Shown piece by piece: positions 37,039 through 46,763 of a stretch of DNA of 64,000 nucleotides (positions are counted from its first letter, which is position 1; every line of letters begins with the position of its first letter). The DNA comes from Ferrimonas futtsuensis DSM 18154. Its GTDB lineage: Bacteria > Pseudomonadota > Gammaproteobacteria > Enterobacterales > Shewanellaceae. Under the pieces are notes generated by a model that saw nothing but the letters and a program-made list of their open reading frames with translations, searched no databases and was not told the origin of the DNA. The stretch lies in assembly GCF_000422645.1 (NCBI RefSeq), contig NZ_KE383897.1, positions 11,753 through 75,752 on the forward strand, written 5' to 3'. The translations under genes were made by a program, and so were the position numbers.

Positions 37039-38649
37039 TTACTCGAATTTGACCTGGCAGACGGCCACGTCGGCCCCTTGATCCTCCAGAAAGCGCATCC
37101 AACGCGTCTGGTTGTCCTGCAGTCGGTCTCCCGGTCCCTTGACCTCCAGCCAGCGTGCCTGGTTCTCCCTGGCCATAAACAGGTCGGGGTGGCCGCTGCG
37201 ATTGCCGCGTAAATCAAACAGCAGCCTCTGGAAACAGGCGTCGAGCAGCGATCTTGGCAGCGTGGCCAGGGCCAGCTCGGCCAGCTCAATGGGGAACCAG
37301 TCCCACTGCACCAAGGGGTTGAGTATTCCCTGCTTGTCATCATAGCGCTCCAGCAGCCGTTCAGGCTGCCAATGGCGCAACTCGTTGTCGAGTACTTTGC
37401 GGCGGCGCTTTGAAAACTGGGGACGGTACAGGTCTCTGGGTCCCACCTGGTAGGGATTGAGGAAAGCGCCGGGCACCGGCTCAAACAGGGCAGGCCAGAT
37501 GGCCAGCCCCAGAAGGCCGTTGAGCAGGCTGTTTTCGCAGTAATAGACCTGCCAGCCCTGGGCCTGATGGTGCCTTGCTACCTGAATTTCCACTCGTTCG
37601 CCGCTGTTGGCCAGGGTTAACGCCTGTTGCCGTACCTTGTGGGTCGGCAGCGGTGACCAGTGCCAGACCCCCTGGCGCGCCAGTTGCTTGCCCAGTCTGG
37701 CACCGACGGTACTCTCCTGTTCATCCTGAGGGGCCTCCAGCATGCGGGTGACCCGATTCAGGGCCTGTTCGGGCTGTTCCCGCTTGAGGGCGATGCGAGC
37801 CTGGCGTTCGCGGCTTGGGGGCAGGTCGGTCTGTCCATAGAGGGCCAACGCCCGGGCAAACTGCTCCCTGCGTTCCCACTCCCGGGCGAACAGCAGAACC
37901 AGCTTCTGACGTTTGCGCTCAATCTCCGTCCAGGGCAGAGGTTCTGGCAGCTTGGGGGCCAGTTGCAGCAGGGCGTCAGAGTCTCGCTTTTCCAGGTAGT
38001 GGTGGCACTCTCTGGCCAGTTCGCCCAGCGAGAGCCAGGCCTCCAGCGCCTCGCGGGAGTCCACCTCCACTCCCTCTGTGGTGATCGAGTAGGTTTCGAA
38101 GCGCTGAATACCCAGATCGCTCACCACAAACTGGGCCAGATCCTGATGCAGGTTGCCAAAGTAGAGCAGCTTCAGAGTGTCCAGAATCGCTCGATCCTCC
38201 AGAGCCAGCACCCGCAGGCCATGGTTGGGAAGAGGGCGATTCAGAAGGCTGGTCAGCAGCTCGGGTTTGCGCAGTTTAGGGTCAGCATCTGGCATCATCG
38301 CCAGCAGCTCCGCTTTTGTGCACAGGCTGGCCAGCTGTGGCCAGGTATCCATTTTGTGCCAGGAAGCGAGTTTGGCCTGAACCAGGGCCTCGGCGCAGTT
38401 GCTCAGGTTGGGAATTTCGGCGTAGCTGAGTTTGTCCAGACGGAACAGGGGGCCTTTACGGGAGAGCAGTCTCACCAGCAGGCACTGCTCGGTTGGCTCA
38501 AGGGAGTCGAAGCGTTTCAGCCACCGAGTTTCATCAGGGCTGAGCAGGTGTGCGCTGCGACGGCGAACCTCCTCGGTCAGAGTCTGAAAGTTGGTCAGGT
38601 AGTAATCGGGCGCCAACTCGGCGCCCGCGGGGGTAACCGGCTTCTCCAT
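37039..38649 (-). CDS. VRR-NUC domain nuclease (Fan1-like)
   Basis: 536 residues. The C-terminal VRR-NUC domain contains GHPDLFMARENQARWLEVKG, giving the PD...ExK catalytic residues, followed by LQDNQTRWMRFL. The upstream helical part (RRRSAHLLSPDETRWLKRF, then SYAEIPNLSNCAEALVQ) corresponds to the SAP-like and TPR-like regions of bacterial FAN1 homologues. FAN1-type enzymes cut branched or crosslinked DNA from 5' flaps. It begins 20 bases after the amidohydrolase stop, with no strong ribosome binding site, suggesting coupling. Confidence 0.87.
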   Translation of the reverse strand: MEKPVTPAGAELAPDYYLTNFQTLTEEVRRRSAHLLSPDETRWLKRFDSLEPTEQCLLVRLLSRKGPLFRLDKLSYAEIPNLSNCAEALVQAKLASWHKMDTWPQLASLCTKAELLAMMPDADPKLRKPELLTSLLNRPLPNHGLRVLALEDRAILDTLKLLYFGNLHQDLAQFVVSDLGIQRFETYSITTEGVEVDSREALEAWLSLGELARECHHYLEKRDSDALLQLAPKLPEPLPWTEIERKRQKLVLLFAREWERREQFARALALYGQTDLPPSRERQARIALKREQPEQALNRVTRMLEAPQDEQESTVGARLGKQLARQGVWHWSPLPTHKVRQQALTLANSGERVEIQVARHHQAQGWQVYYCENSLLNGLLGLAIWPALFEPVPGAFLNPYQVGPRDLYRPQFSKRRRKVLDNELRHWQPERLLERYDDKQGILNPLVQWDWFPIELAELALATLPRSLLDACFQRLLFDLRGNRSGHPDLFMARENQARWLEVKGPGDRLQDNQTRWMRFLEDQGADVAVCQVKFE

Positions 38650-38669
38650 GGAGCAAGCTTAGCGGGAAA

Positions 38670-40295
38670 CTAAGGCTGTACAAAGTCTGCGGCGACGAAC
38701 ACCGCTTCGCCGCCCAGATAGGTGGCCAGCACCCGGGTCTGCCAGATCTGAGCGGCAGGTATCTTAAAGTAGTCCCTGTCCACCAGGATGAAATCGGCGG
38801 CCTTGCCGGGTTCCAGAGAACCCAGCCGCGTCTCCTGGAAGGCGGCATAGGCGGCGCCCAGGGTAAAGGCGTGCAGCGCTTGCTCCCGGCTCAGGGCCTG
38901 CTCCGGGTACCAGCCTGTTGCCGGTTGTCCGTGATGATCTTGACGGGCCACGGCCGCATAGAGCCCCCAGAAGGGGTTGGCTGACTCAATGGGGAAGTCG
39001 GAGCCGGCGGCCAGGGGAATGCCTTTTTCCAGCACGGTACGCCAGGCGTAGGCGCCGTGAATCCGCTCTGAGCCCAGGCGGTCCTCCGCCATGTTCATGT
39101 CTGAAGTGGCGTGAGTGGGCTGCATGGAGGCGATGATGCCGGCGGATTTGATGGCATCGAAGTCCTCGGGGGCCACCACCTGCAGGTGTTCGATGCGGTT
39201 GCGCTGGGACGGGTCGCCAAACTGAGCCATTGCCCTGAGCACCTGCCGGTTACCCCGGTCGCCGATGGCGTGGACGTTGGCCTGGAAGCCTCGGTCGATG
39301 ACCGCTTTGATGCGTCTTTTCAGCTCAGGCACCGGGTGGATCAGCAGGCCTCGATGTCCCTTCAGGTCGCTGTAGTCATCCAGAAGAGCGGCGCCGCGGC
39401 TGCCCAGGGCACCATCCGCGTAGAGTTTGACGGAGCGGGCAATCAGATGATCGCCCTCATAGGGGCCGGCGACCCGGTTTAGGGTTTCCATGTCCGAGAG
39501 CATGGCGTAGATCCTCAGGGGCAGGGTGCCGTCGGCATCTTTGGCCTGATACAGGGCCAGGGTGTCATAGCCCACGCCGGCATCGTGGACGCCGGTCAGC
39601 CCCAGGCTGGAGAGCTGCTTCAGGGCCACATCCAGGGCGACCCGCTTCTCCTGCTCGGTTCGGGCGGGGATCTTCTCCTCCACCAGGGACATGGCGTTGT
39701 CCACCAGAATGCCATCCGCCTTCCCTTTGCTGTTGCGACTGATCTGGCCGCCGTCGGGATCCTTGGTGTTGTCCTTGATCCCCGCAAGGCTGAGGGCCTT
39801 GGAGTTGCCCCAACCTGCATGACCATCGACCCGGCGCAGCCATACTGGTTTGTCCTTGATTATGGCGTCCAGATCCTCGGCAGTTGGGAAGGCTCTGTCG
39901 GGCCACAGTTCCTGGTTCCAGCCTCGGCCCCGAATCCATTGGGCCTGAGGGTTGGCTTCGGCATAGGCTTTGATCCTGGCCAGGGCGTCGACTTTGCTGG
40001 TGGTGCCGGTCAGATTCAGGTCGGATTGCAGGTAGCCCTGGCCCATGATGTGGCCATGGGCGTCGGTAAGACCGGGCAGCAGGGTCATACCTTGTCCGTC
40101 CAGTCGGCGGTCCGCCTGGGTGAACGCGCCCCGGGCACCGGTGTCCACCACCTTGCCGTCTTTGACCAACAGGGCACCAAATTGGGTAAGGCCTTTCTGA
40201 GTCAGGGTATAGCCGTTGACATTGTCCACCAGCAGGGTGTCGGCACTGGTGGGCAGAGCGAAACATAAGGCCAGGGCTGCTATCAGGGGGCGCAT
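38670..40295 (-). CDS. Exported amidohydrolase (YtcJ-like)
   Basis: 541 residues. A signal peptide of about 18 residues ends LPTSAD. The metal-dependent hydrolase barrel begins at LPGLTDAHGHIMGQG (H80 and H82 as metal ligands), with the later NVHAIGDRGNRQVL, RIEHLQV and GSDFPIESANPFWGLYAAV motifs of the YtcJ/amidohydrolase-3 family. These hydrolyse C-N bonds in various small compounds; the substrate is unknown, but location is periplasmic. A good ribosome binding site (AAGGAATT) precedes the ATG. It probably forms an operon with the VRR-NUC gene. Confidence 0.87.
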   Translation of the reverse strand: MRPLIAALALCFALPTSADTLLVDNVNGYTLTQKGLTQFGALLVKDGKVVDTGARGAFTQADRRLDGQGMTLLPGLTDAHGHIMGQGYLQSDLNLTGTTSKVDALARIKAYAEANPQAQWIRGRGWNQELWPDRAFPTAEDLDAIIKDKPVWLRRVDGHAGWGNSKALSLAGIKDNTKDPDGGQISRNSKGKADGILVDNAMSLVEEKIPARTEQEKRVALDVALKQLSSLGLTGVHDAGVGYDTLALYQAKDADGTLPLRIYAMLSDMETLNRVAGPYEGDHLIARSVKLYADGALGSRGAALLDDYSDLKGHRGLLIHPVPELKRRIKAVIDRGFQANVHAIGDRGNRQVLRAMAQFGDPSQRNRIEHLQVVAPEDFDAIKSAGIIASMQPTHATSDMNMAEDRLGSERIHGAYAWRTVLEKGIPLAAGSDFPIESANPFWGLYAAVARQDHHGQPATGWYPEQALSREQALHAFTLGAAYAAFQETRLGSLEPGKAADFILVDRDYFKIPAAQIWQTRVLATYLGGEAVFVAADFVQP

Positions 40296-40515
40296 GGCAA
40301 TTCCTTTTGAATTTAATTACTTATTATGTCTGCGGACAGGGAGACACCCTAGCAGCTTCCTCTGGGCCAACGCAATCTGTCAGAGAGTGCGACCAGAGAC
40401 CGAATCACGAAAAGCTGTGCTCGCAATTGTTACCTAATTGACGCATATCCATGACTTTTATGTGACAAATGGCCATGTTAACGTAAGGGGCAATATTCTC
40501 GAGGGACGGGTGTAC

Positions 40516-42279
40516 ATGGACGGTGAAGGACAGGTTTCTGAGGTGAGCAAACTGACCGGCTCGCTTACCGAAACCAAACTGCTGGAGTACTTGGAGGTGA
40601 TTCGGGTGCTCTTCGCCAACTCCACCGACATGATGTGGGTGCTCTTTGGTGACCGCTTTATTTGGAGTAACGCGGAATCGGCCCGGCAACTGGGCTTCGA
40701 TGCCCCTGAAGATTTGCTGGGCTTGAGTCCGGCGGACATCTCTCCAGAGCAGCAGCCTGGCGGTATGCCCTCCGGCGAACGAGCCCTGGAGGAGATTCAT
40801 AGTGCCATCGACCTGGGTCACCACAGGTTTGAGTGGTTCCATCAGCACTGCAACGGCGATCTCATTCCCTGTGAAATCATCCTCACTGCCATCCCTCTGG
40901 TAAACGATGTCGCGCTGTTGGCCATCGGCCGCAACCTCAGCCTGGTGAAAGAGGTGGAGCAGAGGCTGAAACGCTCCCAGTTCGTCGATGTGCTTACCGG
41001 CCTACCCAACAGACGGGCTTTGGTCAAGTCCCTGGAAACCCAGTTGTCCGAGCGAACCGCGCCACTCAGCCTGGTCTGCATCGGCCTGGATCAGTTCAAA
41101 CGAATCAACGAGGAGTTTGGTTTCAGAACCGGAGACAAGGTGCTCAAACTGGTAAGCCGGCGCCTGGCAGGCCGAGTGGGAGAGCAGGGGGCGCTCGGCC
41201 GGTTCCACGGCGATACCTTTGTGGTTGTCTTGCCGGGAAAAACCCAGGCTGAGGCGCTGCAATGGTCAGAGGCACTGCTGGAGTATCTGTGCGAACCCAT
41301 CTCCCTGGCCAGTTTTACCCTTGGATTGCAGTGCAGCCTGGGTGTGGCTCATTTCAAGGAGTCGGAGGATGCCCGTACCCTGTTGCAACACGCCGAAAGT
41401 GCCATGTTCCAGGCGAAGCACAGTAGTGGACCGAAGCTCTGTTGCTACAGTGCCAGACTGGCGGCGGAGCAGGCCCAGGAGCGAAACCTGGTCAATGAGA
41501 TCCGAGATGCCCTGGAGCGTAAGGAGTTTTTCCTGGTCTATCAGCCGGTGTTTCATCTGGACAGCGGCCTGATCACCGGTGCCGAAGCCCTGCTCAGGTG
41601 GCGCCACCCCCTACGGGGCGTGCTCTCTCCAGATGCCTTCATCGAGCAGGCCGAGCAGAGTGGCCAGATTGTGGAGATGGGTCGTCAGGTGCTGGAGATG
41701 GCCAGTGTCCAGATGCGCCGCTGGCTGGATCAGGGGCTGCCTCTTAAGCAGGTGAGCGTCAACATCTCCGTACGTCAGATAGAGCACGGCGATCTGGTGG
41801 AATCGATGCTGGATACCCTGGCGCGGCATCGAATCCCTCCAGAGTGCATGGAGGTGGAGGTCACCGAGTCCATGCTGTTGCAGCAGGGGAAGACGATGGC
41901 GGCCCAGTTGTGGAAGTTGCGTCAGGCCGGGGTGGCGATTGCCATCGATGACTTCGGTACCGGCTACTCCTCATTTGGTCGCCTGAAAACCCTGCCGGTA
42001 GACAGGGTGAAGATCGATCGCAGCTTTGTCCGTGAGCTGGAAAACGATGAGCGGAACGCTTCCATCATTCAGGCGATCATCGCCCTGGCTCACAACCTGG
42101 AGATGGTGGTCACGGCCGAGGGGATAGAGACCCAATACCAGTATCAGTTCCTGCGCAGTCAGCGCTGTGAAGCGGGGCAGGGCTACCTCATCAGTCCACC
42201 GGTGGCGCCGGTCCGCTTCGAACATCTGGTGCGCCAGCGTTGGCAGCAGTTCTGCCGCACGCCAGTGAAGAGCGATTAA
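40516..42279 (+). CDS. PAS-GGDEF-EAL cyclic di-GMP phosphodiesterase
   Basis: 587 residues from ATG 40516; a GTG at 40510 fits GAGGG upstream equally well and a TTG at 40438 is also in frame. A PAS domain (about 25-140) is followed by a GGDEF domain whose signature is HGDTF (231-235), so cyclase activity is probably lost, though it may bind GTP. The EAL domain looks intact: EAL at 357-359 (AEALLRWRHP), DDFGTGYSS at 478-486 and KIDRSFV. It should hydrolyse c-di-GMP. No membrane segments. Its stop overlaps the convergent lysR gene. Confidence 0.9.
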   Translation: MDGEGQVSEVSKLTGSLTETKLLEYLEVIRVLFANSTDMMWVLFGDRFIWSNAESARQLGFDAPEDLLGLSPADISPEQQPGGMPSGERALEEIHSAIDLGHHRFEWFHQHCNGDLIPCEIILTAIPLVNDVALLAIGRNLSLVKEVEQRLKRSQFVDVLTGLPNRRALVKSLETQLSERTAPLSLVCIGLDQFKRINEEFGFRTGDKVLKLVSRRLAGRVGEQGALGRFHGDTFVVVLPGKTQAEALQWSEALLEYLCEPISLASFTLGLQCSLGVAHFKESEDARTLLQHAESAMFQAKHSSGPKLCCYSARLAAEQAQERNLVNEIRDALERKEFFLVYQPVFHLDSGLITGAEALLRWRHPLRGVLSPDAFIEQAEQSGQIVEMGRQVLEMASVQMRRWLDQGLPLKQVSVNISVRQIEHGDLVESMLDTLARHRIPPECMEVEVTESMLLQQGKTMAAQLWKLRQAGVAIAIDDFGTGYSSFGRLKTLPVDRVKIDRSFVRELENDERNASIIQAIIALAHNLEMVVTAEGIETQYQYQFLRSQRCEAGQGYLISPPVAPVRFEHLVRQRWQQFCRTPVKSD

Positions 42280-43151
42280 GGGTTCAGCAGGGGCTCGAGG
42301 GTGTCGATAACGTGCCTGATCCGGGTGGGGAGGGGCTGGTGACGCCGGTAGACCAGAAAGATCGGTTCACTCACCGGGTTGTCCAGGGTATGGATGTTGA
42401 CCTTATCCAGCTCGTCATAGGCTTCCACCGCATATTTGGGCAGCACGGTAAAGCTCAGGCCTCGGGCAACCGGTGCCATCAACAATCCAATGTGGTTGCA
42501 GAACCCCCTCCTGGGAAACTGGCTTGTCTGCTGAAACTCCTTAAAGTTGGCGCCCAGCAGCATGCTGATGTGGTGATCGCCGTCAGGATGACCGTTGTAG
42601 CCAAGGTGCATCAGATCCTCCCAGTGAGGTGTCTCTATCTCCTTGGGCGTGATCAGGTAAAGCGGCTCTTCACCAAAGGGACGGTAGGCCAGATCCGGTT
42701 TGTTCCCCTGATGGGTGATCAGCCCAAGGTCGATGTTTCGGTTGAGTATCTCCCGTTCAACTCCCTCGTTAGGCGCGAACATAAACTCGATGGTGAGCTG
42801 AGGGTGGGTTTGCTGCATTGAGAGCAGTTCCGGGTAGAGTTTCAGGCCCAAACTGCCCGGGGCGGAGATGCGTATGGGTCCAGAGAAGGGGTTGTCGGTG
42901 GCAAGGTGTTGTTCCAGCTCAGACAATTCAGCCAGGGTGCGTTGAGCCTGTTGGTATACATCCCTTCCAGAGCGGGTCAGTTGGAAGCTTTTTCCCTCGC
43001 GCTGAAGCAGTGTCTTACCGAAGTGGGACTCCAGTTTACGGATGTGTTGGCTGACTCCGGGTTGGGTCATCGCCAGCTTTTCGGCGGTGCGGGTAAAGTG
43101 ACCGGTTTCTACCAGGGTGACATAGGTTCGCAGCCAGAGAAGATTCAACAT
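42276..43151 (-). CDS. LysR family transcriptional regulator
   Basis: 291 residues. The N-terminal winged HTH (FTRTAEKLAMTQPGVSQHIRKLE, about 18-40) and the two-lobed effector domain (GPIRISAPGSLGLKLYPELL onward) are standard for the family. The effector is unknown. It is downstream of the VOC enzyme gene, on the same strand with a 230-bp gap, so it may control it. The 3' end overlaps the convergent PAS-GGDEF-EAL gene by four bases. Confidence 0.9.
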   Translation of the reverse strand: MLNLLWLRTYVTLVETGHFTRTAEKLAMTQPGVSQHIRKLESHFGKTLLQREGKSFQLTRSGRDVYQQAQRTLAELSELEQHLATDNPFSGPIRISAPGSLGLKLYPELLSMQQTHPQLTIEFMFAPNEGVEREILNRNIDLGLITHQGNKPDLAYRPFGEEPLYLITPKEIETPHWEDLMHLGYNGHPDGDHHISMLLGANFKEFQQTSQFPRRGFCNHIGLLMAPVARGLSFTVLPKYAVEAYDELDKVNIHTLDNPVSEPIFLVYRRHQPLPTRIRHVIDTLEPLLNP

Positions 43152-43383
43152 GCTGAGGCGCCTGAATAATTAACTGGCGTTATCATAATGGCTCATAAGT
43201 ATAACGACAACATTGATGCCGGTTTGCCTAATCGTTGCAATGGGCTCGCTGAGGAGGGAGACGCAACCCCAGGTTGCGGTTTGTCACAGGGGCTAAGAGA
43301 GGTGGCGACCCGGGGCACGAAGGAGCCCCCAGGCGTGAAACAGCCGGACACAGGCTCCCTGCGGCCGGCTAAAAAACGATCGC

Positions 43384-43869
43384 TTATTCGTACTCTGAGG
43401 AGTAGGTCTGGGCATAGGAGTGAGAGTACAGCTCAAACAGGTTGCCGAAGGGGTCTTCCAGGTACACCATCTTGTAGGGCTTGCTGTCGTCTTCAGGGTG
43501 GTAGCGCATGATGTCCATGTGGACCTTTCCACCAAACTCAAGGGTGCGCTCTATCACGCCTTCAAAGTCATCGGTTTCAAGGCAGAAGTGGAAGATGCCG
43601 ATGCGAGAGAAATTGACCTCATGCTGCTCCTCTCGGTTTTTCATCTCAAACAGCTCAACACCAATGCCGTCTTTGGTCAGCAGATGGGCAATGTTGAAAC
43701 CCTCGAAGCCTTCGCCGAACACGGCAATGCACATTCTGCCGATGGCGGTATCACGTTCCTCTATCACTGGGGTGTTGTCCATGACAACTTCCAGTCCGAG
43801 AGCCTTGGTGTAGAACTCTACAGCCTTGTTCATTTCCCCGACCATGATGCCGATATGGTTCATTTTCAT
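43384..43869 (-). CDS. VOC superfamily enzyme, copy 1
   Basis: 161 residues from the ATG at 43869 (GGAGAG upstream). One vicinal-oxygen-chelate protein with two beta-alpha-beta-beta-beta units: HIGIMVGEMNKAVEFYTKALGL and GIFHFCLETDDFEGVI, with Glu in VELFEM and NLFELYSH as probable metal ligands. It resembles glyoxalase/dioxygenase-type VOC proteins; the reaction is unknown. A paralogue at 61710-62195 has the same length and 131 identical residues by hand alignment. The two promoter regions also share a block. Confidence 0.85.
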   Translation of the reverse strand: MKMNHIGIMVGEMNKAVEFYTKALGLEVVMDNTPVIEERDTAIGRMCIAVFGEGFEGFNIAHLLTKDGIGVELFEMKNREEQHEVNFSRIGIFHFCLETDDFEGVIERTLEFGGKVHMDIMRYHPEDDSKPYKMVYLEDPFGNLFELYSHSYAQTYSSEYE

Positions 43870-44300
43870 AACTCTCTCCAACAGGGGGATTGATGCGTCA
43901 TTTGTTTTGATGGACAGAGTATAAGGAGCTTATTTGAGAACAATAAATTATCCATTATTATGTTTTTAATTATTTCTTGTAATGTTGCCGTTTCCTGTTG
44001 GAGGACGATGTCTTCGGGAGCTCCGTCAGATCATTGTTCTACAGAGGTGGGATTATCCTGGCCTTCCGGAGTTTGCCTGACTGACCATCCGCCGCTCCAG
44101 CCGGAAGAGTGCTTGGAGCGTCTTCTCAGGGTTTCACCATCCGTTATTCAGCTGGGTATCCGGGGAAACCAGCCCATTTGAGGCCTTGGTCTTGGCGCCA
44201 GCCAAGATATGGCGAGTGTTTGAGAGCTCTATCTTATTGTCTGTTAGGCTGTTGGGATAGAGGCTATGGCCTATAGTCATAGCCGCTTGTGGAGAGGTAT
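43870..44300. other. Intergenic stretch between VOC copy 1 and cls
   Basis: 431 bp without a convincing gene. The left part holds the promoter of VOC copy 1: on the minus strand GATAATTTATTG, then 17 bases from TTATTG to TATACT. Near the right end GGCTATG / CATAGCC (44262-44284) forms a hairpin downstream of cls without a T-run. I see no small reading frame with a ribosome binding site. Confidence 0.4.
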
Positions 44301-45764
44301 TTACAGCAGAGGGGCAAAGGTATAGAAGAACTGCTCCACCAGCTTCTTCCACATCGGGCGCTCGGCCCAGCGCACTCCATCGAGGCGATGGCTCTGGTCC
44401 AGGTAGCGTTGCAGCAGGTCGCCGAGGTTGCGGCAAAACTCCGGGTCATCCACCGCCAGAGACACCTCGGAATTGAGCAGCAGGCTGCGAATGTCCAGGT
44501 TCACCGTGCCGATGATGCAGTGGTCATCATCAATCAGCATCGACTTGGTGTGCAGCAGGCCGCCATTGAAACGGTAGATCACCACCCCGGAGCGCAGCAG
44601 CTCGGAGAAGAAGGCGCGGCTGGCCCATTCCACCATAAAGGAGTCGTTTTTGTCCGGGATGATCAGTTTGACCTCGACGCCACTCTGGGCGGCGGTGCGC
44701 AGGGCGTCAACCAACTGCTCGCTGGGCACGAAGTAGGGGGAGGTCAGCACGATGCTCTTGCGGGCATGGTAGATGGAGAGCAGCAGCACCTGCTGAATCA
44801 AGTTGTCCGGCAGCCCCTGGCCTGAGGGGATCACCTGCACCGAGTGACTGGCGTGGCTGTGATCCGGTTTGGCCTGCAGCCGCTCCGGGTCCATCTCCTC
44901 CAGGGTGCGCAGCCCGGTTTCATACTCCCAGTCCCAGGCCTGCAGCGCTTTGAGCGACAGCACCGACGGGCCGGTGATGCGCACCATGATGTCGATCCAC
45001 TCCCCCACACCGGAGGACTGCTTGAAGTAGCGGCTGTCCACCAGATTCATGGAGCCGGTGTAGGCGATCTCCTGATCGATCACCACAATTTTGCGGTGTT
45101 GGCGCAGGTCCATTCTGCGCAAGAACATCCGCAGCGGGTTCACACCCAGGGCTTTGACGATCTCGATGCCGGCGGACTCCATCTTGTAGGCCCACAGGCT
45201 GTTGAAAAAATCGCGGCTGCCGGCACCGTCCAGCAACACCCTGACCTGCACCCCTCGTTGGCGGGCTTCGATCAGGGCATCGGCCACCTCGTTGGCCAGG
45301 CCGCCGGGATGCCAGATATAGAACTCCAGATGCACCGAGTGTTTGGCCTCGCGGATGTCGACGATGATGCGGCGCAAAATCTCCTGGCAGTTCTCAATCA
45401 GTTCCAGATCGTTGCCCATCAGGGCGGGAATCCCCAAGCGGCGCAAACTGAGTTCGTGCAGGGGGCGGGCGTGGGGGCCTTTGGTTTTGCCGACTTCTGC
45501 GGCCCGCTGCAGCTTCTGGTACCACTGCTGGAAGGGGATGGTCATGGCGCCGACCCGCCGTTGGCGGTTTTTGCCTATGTTCATCTCGCCGAACAGCAGA
45601 TAGACGATGACGCCGAACAGGGGAATGATGTAGACGAGCAGCATCCAGGCCAGGGAGACGCCGAAGGGGCGGCGCTTGAGAACGATGCGCAGGGTGACAC
45701 CAGCCACCAGAATCCAGTAGCCGGCAACCAGGGCCAGGGTTACGAACTGATAAAACTGACTCAC
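44301..45764 (-). CDS. cls: Cardiolipin synthase
   Basis: 487 residues, matching E. coli ClsA at 486. Two N-terminal membrane helices (about 5-57) are followed by two phospholipase D HKD motifs: HRKIVVIDQEIAYTGSMN and HTKSMLIDDDHCIIGTVN. It joins two phosphatidylglycerol molecules into cardiolipin and glycerol at the inner membrane. Motif HLEFYIWHPGG replaces the more usual HIEYYI form. It is transcribed alone. Confidence 0.93.
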   Translation of the reverse strand: MSQFYQFVTLALVAGYWILVAGVTLRIVLKRRPFGVSLAWMLLVYIIPLFGVIVYLLFGEMNIGKNRQRRVGAMTIPFQQWYQKLQRAAEVGKTKGPHARPLHELSLRRLGIPALMGNDLELIENCQEILRRIIVDIREAKHSVHLEFYIWHPGGLANEVADALIEARQRGVQVRVLLDGAGSRDFFNSLWAYKMESAGIEIVKALGVNPLRMFLRRMDLRQHRKIVVIDQEIAYTGSMNLVDSRYFKQSSGVGEWIDIMVRITGPSVLSLKALQAWDWEYETGLRTLEEMDPERLQAKPDHSHASHSVQVIPSGQGLPDNLIQQVLLLSIYHARKSIVLTSPYFVPSEQLVDALRTAAQSGVEVKLIIPDKNDSFMVEWASRAFFSELLRSGVVIYRFNGGLLHTKSMLIDDDHCIIGTVNLDIRSLLLNSEVSLAVDDPEFCRNLGDLLQRYLDQSHRLDGVRWAERPMWKKLVEQFFYTFAPLL

Positions 45765-45849
45765 ATCGTCTGCTAAGTGGCGGTTATGTGTAGCAAATAT
45801 ACACCGAAACTGCGCGGGAAACAGGGGTTTGATTCAGATTTGTGTTTTG

Positions 45850-46701
45850 TCAGCCGCACACCGGGCTGTACTCGAACTCCACCAGCAGCGGAGTGTGATC
45901 CGAACTGGTGAACTCGCTGAGCACCTTGCTGCTGTCGGCAACCGGGGTCAGTTGGCAGCTATAAAGGATGTGATCCAGTGGCTGGCCGAGAAACTGCTTT
46001 ATCTCAGACTTTTCCTTGTCACTGAACTGCACCTGCTTCAGACCCTGGCGACCGGCCAGGGCGGTCAGCAGCTTCTGCCTCTGGGATGACCAGGTGTTGA
46101 AGTCGCCGGCGAAGATCACCGGCCCCTGATGCGCGGCGATGCGCTTCTCCAGATTATCCAGCTGCTGGCGGTAGTCGCTGTTGGTGACAAAGTTGATGCC
46201 GTGGATGTTCACCAGCATCAGGCTCTGCTGCTCGTCCATGGCCACCTGGGTCAGCAGTGCAGCCTTGGGGGTGTGGGTAATGGGCTCCGCCGGGGTGGTC
46301 AGCTTCAGCCTGGCGCTCAAAATGGGGCTGCCGGTCAGGCTCATCACCCCGGACTGGCTGCCGTCCCGCTTTTGCAGGTTGGCACCGAAGGCGTAGTGAA
46401 AGGGCGACAGCACCGGGGCCTGGCTCGGGTCGACGTTCACCTCCTGCAGCGCCAGCAGATCCGGCGTGTACTCATGCTGCATCCGGGCAAACTCCTGTTG
46501 CCACTGGTGCTCACCCAGCTGCTTATGGATGTTCCAGGAGATCAGAGAGAAGCGGTGGGGCAGGGGCGCGGGCGCATGGGTGGCGGCGGTGGCCGCAGGC
46601 ATCACCCAGGCCTGGGTGCCCGGTGGCGGCGCCGACGGGCAGCCGCTGAGTCCCAAGGAGAGCAGGGCCGCTGTGGTCAGTGACAGTGCAATGTGTTTCA
46701 C
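45850..46701 (-). CDS. Lipoprotein of the endonuclease/exonuclease/phosphatase family
   Basis: 283 residues from GTG 46701 (GGAGGG upstream; the longer frame from 46767 would bury the signal). A lipobox LGLSGC puts the lipidated Cys at residue 21. The EEP fold is visible in SLISWNIHKQLGEHQW, DLLALQEV (catalytic Glu), VNIHGINF, IFAGDFNTWSS and a final TSSDHTPLLVEF. It resembles YafD-like proteins; whether it cleaves nucleic acid, lipid or sugar phosphate outside the cytoplasm is unknown. A Pro/Ala linker follows the lipid anchor. Confidence 0.8.
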   Translation of the reverse strand: MKHIALSLTTAALLSLGLSGCPSAPPPGTQAWVMPAATAATHAPAPLPHRFSLISWNIHKQLGEHQWQQEFARMQHEYTPDLLALQEVNVDPSQAPVLSPFHYAFGANLQKRDGSQSGVMSLTGSPILSARLKLTTPAEPITHTPKAALLTQVAMDEQQSLMLVNIHGINFVTNSDYRQQLDNLEKRIAAHQGPVIFAGDFNTWSSQRQKLLTALAGRQGLKQVQFSDKEKSEIKQFLGQPLDHILYSCQLTPVADSSKVLSEFTSSDHTPLLVEFEYSPVCG

Positions 46702-46763
46702 CCCAAACCCTCCAGAAGCGTTGACGACGAAAGCACTAATGATCGCCTCTGGTGAGGATTTGG